Assembly (NCBI GenBank): GCA_039805565.1
Contig: JBDLTZ010000264.1
Location: forward strand, 1 to 36,989
Direction of reading: 5' to 3'
DNA: 36,989 bases
Source of the DNA: CALJIC01 sp039805565
GTDB lineage: Bacteria; Chloroflexota; Chloroflexia; Chloroflexales; Roseiflexaceae
A program made the position numbers and the translations under genes. The first letter of the stretch is position 1; each line of letters begins with the position of its first letter. Below, in pieces: positions 14,720-21,656 of the stretch. Under the pieces are notes generated by a model, which was not told the origin of the DNA, did not search any database, and saw only the letters and a program-made list of their open reading frames with translations.

Positions 14720-17061
14720 GCTTTCTCCGCTGCGCTCACCGGCGCGGTCACCGGGAGCTCGATGGTGAAGACGGCCCCGCCGCCCGGCGCACGGCCGACC
14801 TCGATCGCGCCGCCGTGGTCGACGATGATCTGCCGGCTGATCGCCAGTCCCAGACCGGAGCCGTCGGGCTTAGTGGTGAAGAATGGGTCGAAGATGCGGC
14901 CGCGCAGCACGTCGGGCACGCCGGGGCCGGTGTCGGAGATGGTGAGGGAGAGGCGTGAGCCGTGAGGCATGAGCTGCGAGTCGTGAGCTGGGAGACGTGA
15001 GTCGTGAGCCGTGAGCCGTGAGCCGTGCAAGCCTCGCGTCGGGGCGAGATCGCAGCACGCCCCCGCTCCAACGTAGTCGTTCTCAGCCAGCGCTGTGCGA
15101 ATGGTGATCGTGCCGCCCTGGGGCATGGCGTCGGCGGCGTTCATCACAAGGTTGAGCAGCACCTGGGTGAGCTGGTCGGCGCGGGCGGTGACGGGCGGCA
15201 GAGCGTGGGCCAGGTCACGCTCGACGTAGACCTTGCGGTCGCCGAGGGCGCCGCCGGTGAGCAGCAGGAGCCGCTCGACGAGCGGGTTGAGGTCCAGCGG
15301 GGCGGGCGGGCCGTCGCCGGGGCGGTGCACCGCGAGCAGGCTGCCGACGATACCACCGATGCGGCGGATCTCCTCCTGGGCGATCGTCAGGAAGATGTCG
15401 CGCTGGTCGGCCGCAGAGACGCGCACCAGGTCGAGGCAGCTCTGGATGGACTGGAGCGGGGTGTTGAGCTCGTGGGCCACGGCGGCCGCCAGGCGCGCGC
15501 CCGCGGTAAAGCGCTCGCTCTGGATGGCGGCGGCCTCGAGCCGCAGGCGCTCGGTGACGTCGGTCACGTGAACCACCGCCTGATCTACCGCGCTGGTGGC
15601 GTCGAGCAGCGGCAGCACCTGGAGGTCCAGCACGCTGTGTCGCCCGCCCTCGTCGTGCGTGATTCGCTCGCGCCGCGGCTGCCCGTCGGACAGGGTGCCA
15701 CGCACTGCCAGACCCACCGGCTCGGCGGAGGCCGGGGCGTCGATCGCCCAGACCGGCAGGCCCACCACGTCCTCGGGGGTCTCGCCCAGCAGCGTGGCGA
15801 GGCGCTGGTTGGCCGCGAGCACCGTGCCCTCGCCGTCCATCAGGGCCAGACCGTCATCCATGCCGTCGAACAGGGTACGGAGGATGTCGCGGCTGCGGCG
15901 GAGCTGGTCGGTGAGCAGCGTGAGCTGGGCGTAGGCCTCGCGGCGCTCGCTCTGGGCGCGCTCGAGCGAGCCGAGCATCGCGTTGATCGCGCCGCCGAGC
16001 CGCGCGATCTCGTCGCCGCCGTCCACCGCCACGCGCGCGGCCAGGTCACCGCCCTCGCCGATGCTGCGCACCGCCGCGCTGAGGCGGGTCTGCCGAGCCA
16101 CCACCGAGCGCTCCAGGAGCGCCAGGGCCACGCCGCCGCTCACCGCCGCGGCGAGCAGGAGCGCGAGGGTGAAGGCGGCGACGCTGGCCTGGCCCTGGGC
16201 ATAGACGGTGCGCGGGGACTGGACGCGCAGCACCGCGGCCGGCCGGCCGTCCATGTCAGTCAGCAGGCGGTAGCCGGCGATCTGGCGCTGGTCGATCGGT
16301 CGCACCACACCGGTGGGCAGCGCGGCCAGCTCGTCGCGCGCGGCCACGACGTCGGGTGAGGGGTAGGCGGCGTCGAGCCGGTGGACGGTGAGCTGAAGCC
16401 GGGTGGTGGCGGCCAGCTCGCGCACGGCGACGGTGTCGAGCACCCGCCCGACGACCACAATCCCGCGAGGTGGGCCGCCCCGGTCACTGGTGAGCACCGG
16501 GTGCGACGAAACCAGCATAAGCCCGGAGGGAAGCGCCAGGATGCCGCGGCGACCAGCGGAGGTGCCGGGGAGCAGCGCGGGGGGCACGCGCTCGCGGAGC
16601 TGGTTCGGCAGCACAAGCTCGTCGCCGCTGGCAAGGTCCAGTGCTTTGCCGTACACTGTAGATCCCTCAGCGTCGGCGAGCACGAAGAGGCTGATGCGGC
16701 TGTCTGCGAGCGCGGCGTTGCTGAGGGTGTGCTCGATGTAGGCGTGGTCGCCGCTGGCCGCGAAAGCGTAGGTGTCATCCCGCGTGCCGTAGCCTGCGGC
16801 CACCTGGGCCAGGTCGGCCATATCATCGGCCAGGGCGTTGGCGGCGCGGTCCACGTCCACGCTCACCTGGCGCTGCTCGAGCTGTAGGAAGCTGTCCAGG
16901 ACAAAGAGGCGCAGCGGAATAGAGATGAGCACGAGGAGCGCGGCGACGGTGACGCCGACGATCACGAGCGTCTTTGCGCGCAACGAGGCTTCGGACCACC
17001 CTCTGCGGGGGTCGCCAGGCCACGAGGCGACACGGTTCTGGTTCGAAGCGGTTCCCGACAT
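14716..17061 (-). CDS. CHASE4-HAMP-PAS membrane histidine kinase carrying a repeat-derived insert
   Basis: 781 residues. A first membrane helix (about 29-54) is followed by an extracytoplasmic CHASE4-type domain (GYGTRDDTYAF, NAALADSRISLFVLAD), a second helix near 275-300, HAMP (SIGEGGDLAARV), PAS, HisKA with the phosphoacceptor in AVAHELNTPL, and HATPase (LNLVMNAADAMPQGG, ISDTGPGVPD, GSGLGLAISRQI). All catalytic boxes are intact. Between the N and G1 boxes is an extra ~35 residues containing three near-repeats SRLTAHD, SRLPAHD and SQLMPHG, encoded by the 7-bp repeat at 14955-15024. ATG 17061 is preferred, with GGGAGG upstream and a TATAAT at 17080-17085; a longer frame to 17163 crosses that promoter. 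Confidence 0.93.
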   Translation of the reverse strand: MSGTASNQNRVASWPGDPRRGWSEASLRAKTLVIVGVTVAALLVLISIPLRLFVLDSFLQLEQRQVSVDVDRAANALADDMADLAQVAAGYGTRDDTYAFAASGDHAYIEHTLSNAALADSRISLFVLADAEGSTVYGKALDLASGDELVLPNQLRERVPPALLPGTSAGRRGILALPSGLMLVSSHPVLTSDRGGPPRGIVVVGRVLDTVAVRELAATTRLQLTVHRLDAAYPSPDVVAARDELAALPTGVVRPIDQRQIAGYRLLTDMDGRPAAVLRVQSPRTVYAQGQASVAAFTLALLLAAAVSGGVALALLERSVVARQTRLSAAVRSIGEGGDLAARVAVDGGDEIARLGGAINAMLGSLERAQSERREAYAQLTLLTDQLRRSRDILRTLFDGMDDGLALMDGEGTVLAANQRLATLLGETPEDVVGLPVWAIDAPASAEPVGLAVRGTLSDGQPRRERITHDEGGRHSVLDLQVLPLLDATSAVDQAVVHVTDVTERLRLEAAAIQSERFTAGARLAAAVAHELNTPLQSIQSCLDLVRVSAADQRDIFLTIAQEEIRRIGGIVGSLLAVHRPGDGPPAPLDLNPLVERLLLLTGGALGDRKVYVERDLAHALPPVTARADQLTQVLLNLVMNAADAMPQGGTITIRTALAENDYVGAGACCDLAPTRGLHGSRLTAHDSRLPAHDSQLMPHGSRLSLTISDTGPGVPDVLRGRIFDPFFTTKPDGSGLGLAISRQIIVDHGGAIEVGRAPGGGAVFTIELPVTAPVSAAEKA
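14955..15024. repeat. Heptad tandem repeat inside the kinase gene, 10 units
   Basis: Ten contiguous 7-bp units, consensus GTGAG(C/T)C; three at the right end are identical (GTGAGCC) and none departs from GAG at the same phase. Because 3 x 7 bp = 7 codons, the coding strand reads a 7-residue peptide repeat (SRLxAHD) in frame. Confidence 0.85.
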
Positions 17062-17079
17062 GCTGCCTCCCTCACCAGC

Positions 17080-17085
17080 ATTATA
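17080..17085 (-). promoter_or_regulatory. -10 element for the CHASE4 kinase-regulator operon
   Basis: Consensus TATAAT on the minus strand. Expected start near 17073, giving a leader of about 12 nt that contains the GGGAGG ribosome site before ATG 17061. Unlike the others, it is not preceded by a TG one base away. Confidence 0.5.
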
Positions 17086-17278
17086 GGGAGCACCGGGGAG
17101 CCGGGGGTACTCAGACAGGCAGCGGTTTGATCGCAGAACGAGTGCGGTGTGAGCAGTCGGCAACCGGCGGGTGTCATGTCTTTACGCTGCGCCCCGCGCG
17201 CCGGCGCTATGCTCCACGAACAGCGATAACGCTACGGCACAGGTTCAGCAGGACGGCTCTACACACGAGGAGAAAACT

Positions 17279-17719
17279 ATGAAGCGGTATCTTCTGGGCG
17301 GCGCGCTCGTCGCCGCGCTGGCGCTCGGGGCTTGCGGCGCGAGCCCGGCGACACCGGGGGCGCCCGGAGCGGGACAGGCGGCGCCGGCGGCGGTGAACCT
17401 GGCGCAGCTCCCCGAGACGATCGACGTGGCCACCGCCAACGCGCTGCGGGACAATCCGGACGTGGTGCTGATCGACGTGCGCGAGCAGGAGGAGTACGAC
17501 GCGGGCCACATCCCGGGCGTGAAGCTCATCCCTCTCGGGCAGCTCCAGCAGCGCCTAGCCGAGATCCCCACGGATAAGACCGTGGTCGTAACCTGCCGCA
17601 GTGGCAACCGCAGCGGCCAGGGTGCGGTCCTGCTGCGCCAGAGCGGCTTCAGCCGCGTCCACAATATGGACGGCGGCATCCTGGCGTGGGAGGCGGCGGG
17701 GCTCCCAGTGGAGCGATAG
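17279..17719 (+). CDS. Rhodanese-domain lipoprotein
   Basis: 146 residues. A lipoprotein signal peptide ends at the lipobox LGAC (Cys19), followed by an Ala/Pro/Gly-rich spacer (20-40) and one rhodanese domain (48-145). The domain has VLIDVREQEEYDAGHIPG, the active-site loop CRSGNRS with catalytic Cys106, and DGGILAW. It is probably an extracytoplasmic sulfur-carrier or disulfide-handling enzyme; the physiological acceptor is unknown. ATG 17279 has GAGGAG 6 nt upstream. The phosphotriesterase-family gene follows after 13 bp, an apparent operon. Confidence 0.93.
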   Translation: MKRYLLGGALVAALALGACGASPATPGAPGAGQAAPAAVNLAQLPETIDVATANALRDNPDVVLIDVREQEEYDAGHIPGVKLIPLGQLQQRLAEIPTDKTVVVTCRSGNRSGQGAVLLRQSGFSRVHNMDGGILAWEAAGLPVER

Positions 17720-17732
17720 AAAGGAGGGGCCA

Positions 17733-18647
17733 ATGGCCGCCCTGCACACCACCTTCGGGCCGATGGAGGCCGACGCGCTCGGCATGATCCTGCCGCACGA
17801 GCACATCTTCGTGGAGTTCCGCCCGCCGGAGACCCCGGGCCACGCAGAGGCCGACGCGGACGACGTGGTGCGGCTGATGGCCCCCGAGCTGCGGCGCGCG
17901 GCCGAGGCGGGTGTGACCGCGCTGGTGGACTGCACGCCGGTGGGGGTTGGGCGGCGGGCGGACGTGCTGCTGGCTGTCTCGCGGGCGGCCGGCGTGCCGG
18001 TAGTGGCGCCAACCGGCATCTACCGCGAGCCTTGGGTGCCGCGCTGGGCGCACGAGGCGAGCGAGGAGGCGCTGCGCGACTGGATGCTGGACGAGCTCCA
18101 GGGCCAGATAGCAGGCACCGGCGTGCGGGCGGCGTGGATCAAGCTCAGTGCCGGCGACGACGGCATCACCGAGGTCGAGCGCCGGATCCTGCGGGCGGCG
18201 GCACGCGCGGCAGCGGTGTGCGGCGCGACGATCGGCAGCCACACGATCCGCGGCCGGGTGGCGCGCGAGCAGATCGACGTGATCGAGGAGTGCGGCCACA
18301 GCGCCGAGCGCTTCATCTGGATCCACGCCAGCGCAGACGAGGACTTCGGGCTGAACCTGGAGCTGGCGCGGCGCGGCGCGTGGGTGGAGTATGACTGGAT
18401 CGGGGGCCAGCCCGACGAGCTGATCCTCGACCGGGTGCTGCGGATGCTCGACGCGGGGCTGGGCCGGCGGCTGCTGCTGAGCCAGGACCGCGGCTGGTAC
18501 GACCCGGCGCTGCCGGGCGGGGGCGAGCCGAAGCCGTTCACCTACCTCTCGGAGGTGTTCCTGCCGAAGCTGCTGGCCGCAGGCGTGGACGAGGCGACGT
18601 TGCGGATACTGACGGTGGAGAATCCGTTCCGGGCGTACGCGCGGTAG
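17733..18647 (+). CDS. Phosphotriesterase-family metal-dependent hydrolase
   Basis: 304 residues, a TIM-barrel amidohydrolase of the phosphotriesterase family (PF02126). All binuclear metal ligands can be placed: H22 and H24 in LPHEH, bridging K137 in WIKLSAG (the Lys that is carboxylated in the family), H170 in GSHT, H198 in WIHAS and D252 in LSQDRGW. This makes it catalytically competent. Family members are lactonases or phosphotriesterases; the sequence alone does not choose. The ribosome site AAGGAGG at 17721-17727 fixes the start. It is downstream of the rhodanese lipoprotein and convergent with the VWA locus. Confidence 0.92.
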   Translation: MAALHTTFGPMEADALGMILPHEHIFVEFRPPETPGHAEADADDVVRLMAPELRRAAEAGVTALVDCTPVGVGRRADVLLAVSRAAGVPVVAPTGIYREPWVPRWAHEASEEALRDWMLDELQGQIAGTGVRAAWIKLSAGDDGITEVERRILRAAARAAAVCGATIGSHTIRGRVAREQIDVIEECGHSAERFIWIHASADEDFGLNLELARRGAWVEYDWIGGQPDELILDRVLRMLDAGLGRRLLLSQDRGWYDPALPGGGEPKPFTYLSEVFLPKLLAAGVDEATLRILTVENPFRAYAR

Positions 18648-18653
18648 GGATAC

Positions 18654-18686
18654 AGCAGGGGTAGTGGCGAAGCTGCTGCCCCTGCT
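18654..18686. terminator. Bidirectional hairpin between convergent genes
   Basis: Arms AGCAGGGG (18654-18661) and CCCCTGCT (18679-18686) pair perfectly around a 17-nt loop in the 37-bp gap between the phosphotriesterase-family gene and the last VWA gene. The right arm touches that gene's stop codon. It may terminate both converging transcripts; there is no long T run. Confidence 0.45.
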
Positions 18687-21588
18687 ACTTCTTCCGCGCG
18701 CGCTGCTTGGCAGCCAGGAGGCGCGCGTACTGATCCTCCGCACTGGACGTCGGCGCTGGTCTGTCCGCCTCTGCGGACTTCGGGGGGGAGCCTGCCGAAC
18801 GCTCCGCGGGCGGCGCGGGCTCGGGGGAGGCCTTCGAAGGGGTGGCGGGCGAGGCCGCGCTGCTCACCTGCGTCTCCGCGCGTGTCGCAGGCTCGGGGGC
18901 TGCCGTGGGAGTGGGACGCTGGCGGGGCTGGACACGCTGCTTGGCGGCAGTGAGGCGAGACATCGCGCCTGGGCCCGCGGCGGCCATCTGCGGCTGGGGG
19001 TAGGCTCGGCGGCGCAACGCAGGGGCTAGGTCGTCCAGGCGCAGCATCAGGCGGCGCAGCGCGATGTCGAGCGGCCAGAGCGCCAGTGCCAGCCAGAGCA
19101 GTGGAAGCCCGATCTCACGCACCGACCCGACCTCCTGCAGCGGCGGGGCGAATATGTCTGCGGCGGGCGGGTCAGCGCGCCCGCCCGTGATCTGCGCCAG
19201 GTCGCGCAGCAGGGCCGGGTTATCGCGCCGCTCGCCGTACTCGAGCGAGTAGCTCACCGCCACGCCGGTGGAGGCGACGCCGAGCTGGCGGCCTTCGGCG
19301 TCCGCGGCGGCCACCTGGGCCAGGTACACCCCCGGCGCCGTGGCGGGGGAGGCTGCGCGGTAGCGGCCCGGAGCGACCTGCGTGAAGCTCAGCGGAGCGC
19401 CGCTGTTCTCAGGGTCCACCAGGCGCCCGGCAAGCGACAGGTCGTTCAGAGGCCGGCCCTGCTCGTCCTGGGCGGTGAGCTCGATCACGGCACGCCCGCC
19501 GTCCACCGTGCTCCGCAGCGCCAGCGCGCCCGCGTTGGGAGGCGGCAGCAGCAGATCCGCCAGCCCGCCGACGAAGCGCGGGAACTCGCCCCACGTCACC
19601 CAGTCGGTGGCCCACTTCCCCTGCACGTCGCTCGTCCAGGCCACCGCGCGGCCCAGGCCGTACTGCCACTGCGCCAGGATCGGCTTGCCGTCCGGCGTCA
19701 CCAGGATGGCGCGCGCCGTCTCCTTGATTTCGGTGCCGTTGTAGCCATACAGCTGCGGGACGGCGCCCAACCCGCGCACCAGGGGCACCGGCAGCGCCAC
19801 CTGCGGCACGAACGGCCCCTCGACGATGTCGCGCCCAGCGGCGATGACCGTCTCCTGCAGGAAGACCTGCGGCACCTCCTCGACACGCGTCACCTGGTAG
19901 AAGCGCCCGCCGCCCTGCTCAGCCACCGCCCGGAGATTGGGGTTGGCGTCCGCGCCCACCGCGAAGGTCGAGATCGTAATGTTGGCGGCGCGCATCTGGA
20001 CGACCAGATCGCTGTAGTTGCTCTCGGCGATGCCGTCGGTGAGCAGGATGACGTGCTTGACCTTCGCCTCGGTCTGGGCCAGCGCCTCGGCGGCGCGCTC
20101 GATGCCAGGGCGGATGTCGGTGCCACCGCCCGGGCCGAACGAGCCGAGGGCGCGCTCGATCTCCACCGCCGGCGGGAGCCGCTGGACCTCCATCGCCCAC
20201 TGCGCCGTGTCGTCGAACAGCACGATGCCGACCTGGTCCTGCTCGCCGAGGCCGAGGCTTGCCTGGTAGACCGCCTCCTTCGCCAGCTCGAGCTTGGTGC
20301 GCCCGCCGCCGCTGCCGGCCTCGTCCATGCTGCCGCTGCGGTCGATCACCATCACCAGCGCCAGGTCCGGCTGCTCCATCGTGTCGCGCGGGTCAAGGCT
20401 CACCGGCAGCGCCTGCTCGAGCGGCGTGCGGCGGTAGCCCCCGGCCCCGAACGACTCGACGCCGCCCGTCATCGCAAGGCCGCGGCCGAGCTCGCGCACG
20501 TAGACCGGCAGCGCCTCGATGAGCGTCTTGGGCAGGGCCCGGGCCGGGGTGTCCACCAGCACCACCCCGGCGTAGGCCCCGAGCTGGTCGAGCGAGGCGG
20601 GGGCTTGCTGCGGCGAGCGGAGCTCGGCGCGCACCCCAGACGCCTCGAGGAGCTCCTGGAGCACGGCGGCGCGCTCGGGCGCGGCGGCGATCAGCAGCAC
20701 GCGCGGCGGACCCTGGACCTCGGTGAAGGCGGCGACGCGGTTGTTCTGCGGCTCGACGTCCCCCTGGGCGTCCAGCCGGACCTCCAGGCGGCGGAAGCCA
20801 GCCTCGCCGGCGGGCACGCGCACCTCGAAGCTGGTCTGGCCGGGCTCGATCGCGATCTCCTGCTCCCCGGCCGGGCGCCCGTCCACGAACACCTGCAGCC
20901 GGCCGCTGGTGGCGAACGTCGAGCTGATGCCGACGCCGAGGGCGACCTCCTGCCCCTCGCGGGCGGTGCCGGGCACGTTAAGCGCGCTCACCAGCACGTC
21001 GGGGCCGCGCTCGCTCGGCAGCGCCACCACATCGATCGGCACGCCGCGCAGCGCCGCGAGGCGGGCGGCGTCCCCGGCGCGGCCGGCGTTCTCGCCGCCG
21101 TCCGAGACGAGCACCAGGCGCTTCTGGGTCTCGGCCGGGAGCAGGGCCAGTCCGAGCTGCACAGCGTCCTGGATGTTGGTGCGGGTCGTGACGGGCGCGG
21201 AGTTGATCCGGCCGAGGATGGTCATATCGGAGGCGGCACGCTCCACCAGGGCGTTCTCGCCGAAGACAACCACGGCGGCGCGGTCGGCGGGGGGCATGGT
21301 GGCGAGGGCCTCGTCCACATACTGGAGCGCGCGCTCGCGCTGCGCAGGCGCGATCGAGTCCGAGGCGTCCACCAGGAAGACCGTGGTGAGCTCGCGCACC
21401 GGCCGCACGAGCTGGGCCCCTGCCAGCGAGAGCACCAGGGCCGCCAGGATGGCCGTCCGCACGAGCAGGCTCGACCAGAAGCGCCAGCGGCTAAGGCGGC
21501 GCGGCGCCACGAGGGCCAGCGCCCACAGGGCCGGCAGCAGCAGCAGCAGTAGGAGCGCTACGGGTGTGATAAAGGAAATCGATACCAT
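18685..21588 (-). CDS. Giant double-VWA membrane protein, paralogue B
   Basis: 967 residues. Two N-terminal hydrophobic segments (about 9-28 and 43-60) lead to VWA-1 with a metal site DASDS at 74-78 and T138. A beta-rich region (about 200-290) and a glutamine-amidotransferase-like fold (RVLLIAAAPERAAVL, GLAMTGGVESFGAGGY) follow. VWA-2 has its metal site DRSGS at 416-420, T490 and D518. A C-terminal membrane helix (GLPLLWLALALWPLDIAL) precedes a Pro/Ala/Ser-rich tail ending in KQRARKK. It shares order and many motifs with the neighbouring gene, a tandem duplication. VWA domains bind partners through Mg; next to MoxR this suggests a membrane assembly factor. ATG 21588 is chosen (AGGAA upstream); the frame extends to 21969 but that part is antisense-like sequence. 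Confidence 0.9.
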   Translation of the reverse strand: MVSISFITPVALLLLLLLPALWALALVAPRRLSRWRFWSSLLVRTAILAALVLSLAGAQLVRPVRELTTVFLVDASDSIAPAQRERALQYVDEALATMPPADRAAVVVFGENALVERAASDMTILGRINSAPVTTRTNIQDAVQLGLALLPAETQKRLVLVSDGGENAGRAGDAARLAALRGVPIDVVALPSERGPDVLVSALNVPGTAREGQEVALGVGISSTFATSGRLQVFVDGRPAGEQEIAIEPGQTSFEVRVPAGEAGFRRLEVRLDAQGDVEPQNNRVAAFTEVQGPPRVLLIAAAPERAAVLQELLEASGVRAELRSPQQAPASLDQLGAYAGVVLVDTPARALPKTLIEALPVYVRELGRGLAMTGGVESFGAGGYRRTPLEQALPVSLDPRDTMEQPDLALVMVIDRSGSMDEAGSGGGRTKLELAKEAVYQASLGLGEQDQVGIVLFDDTAQWAMEVQRLPPAVEIERALGSFGPGGGTDIRPGIERAAEALAQTEAKVKHVILLTDGIAESNYSDLVVQMRAANITISTFAVGADANPNLRAVAEQGGGRFYQVTRVEEVPQVFLQETVIAAGRDIVEGPFVPQVALPVPLVRGLGAVPQLYGYNGTEIKETARAILVTPDGKPILAQWQYGLGRAVAWTSDVQGKWATDWVTWGEFPRFVGGLADLLLPPPNAGALALRSTVDGGRAVIELTAQDEQGRPLNDLSLAGRLVDPENSGAPLSFTQVAPGRYRAASPATAPGVYLAQVAAADAEGRQLGVASTGVAVSYSLEYGERRDNPALLRDLAQITGGRADPPAADIFAPPLQEVGSVREIGLPLLWLALALWPLDIALRRLMLRLDDLAPALRRRAYPQPQMAAAGPGAMSRLTAAKQRVQPRQRPTPTAAPEPATRAETQVSSAASPATPSKASPEPAPPAERSAGSPPKSAEADRPAPTSSAEDQYARLLAAKQRARKK

Positions 21589-21645
21589 GCCTGGTTCCTG
21601 GCTGGTAGAAGGGGGCGAAGCGGCCAGAGAGGATGTGATTAGATC

Positions 21646-21654
21646 AGTATACCA
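21646..21654 (-). promoter_or_regulatory. Internal extended -10 promoter for the last VWA gene
   Basis: TGGTATACT on the minus strand, starting 3 bp after the stop codon of the upstream VWA paralogue. Predicted start near 21640 gives a 52-nt leader. Paralogue B can thus be expressed separately from the operon. Confidence 0.6.
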
Positions 21655-21656
21655 TC

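Noticed and set aside
17062..17163. Upstream extension of the CHASE4 kinase to 17163
   Set aside because: The extra residues cover the TATAAT and the ribosome site and have no signal-like features; ATG 17061 is better supported.
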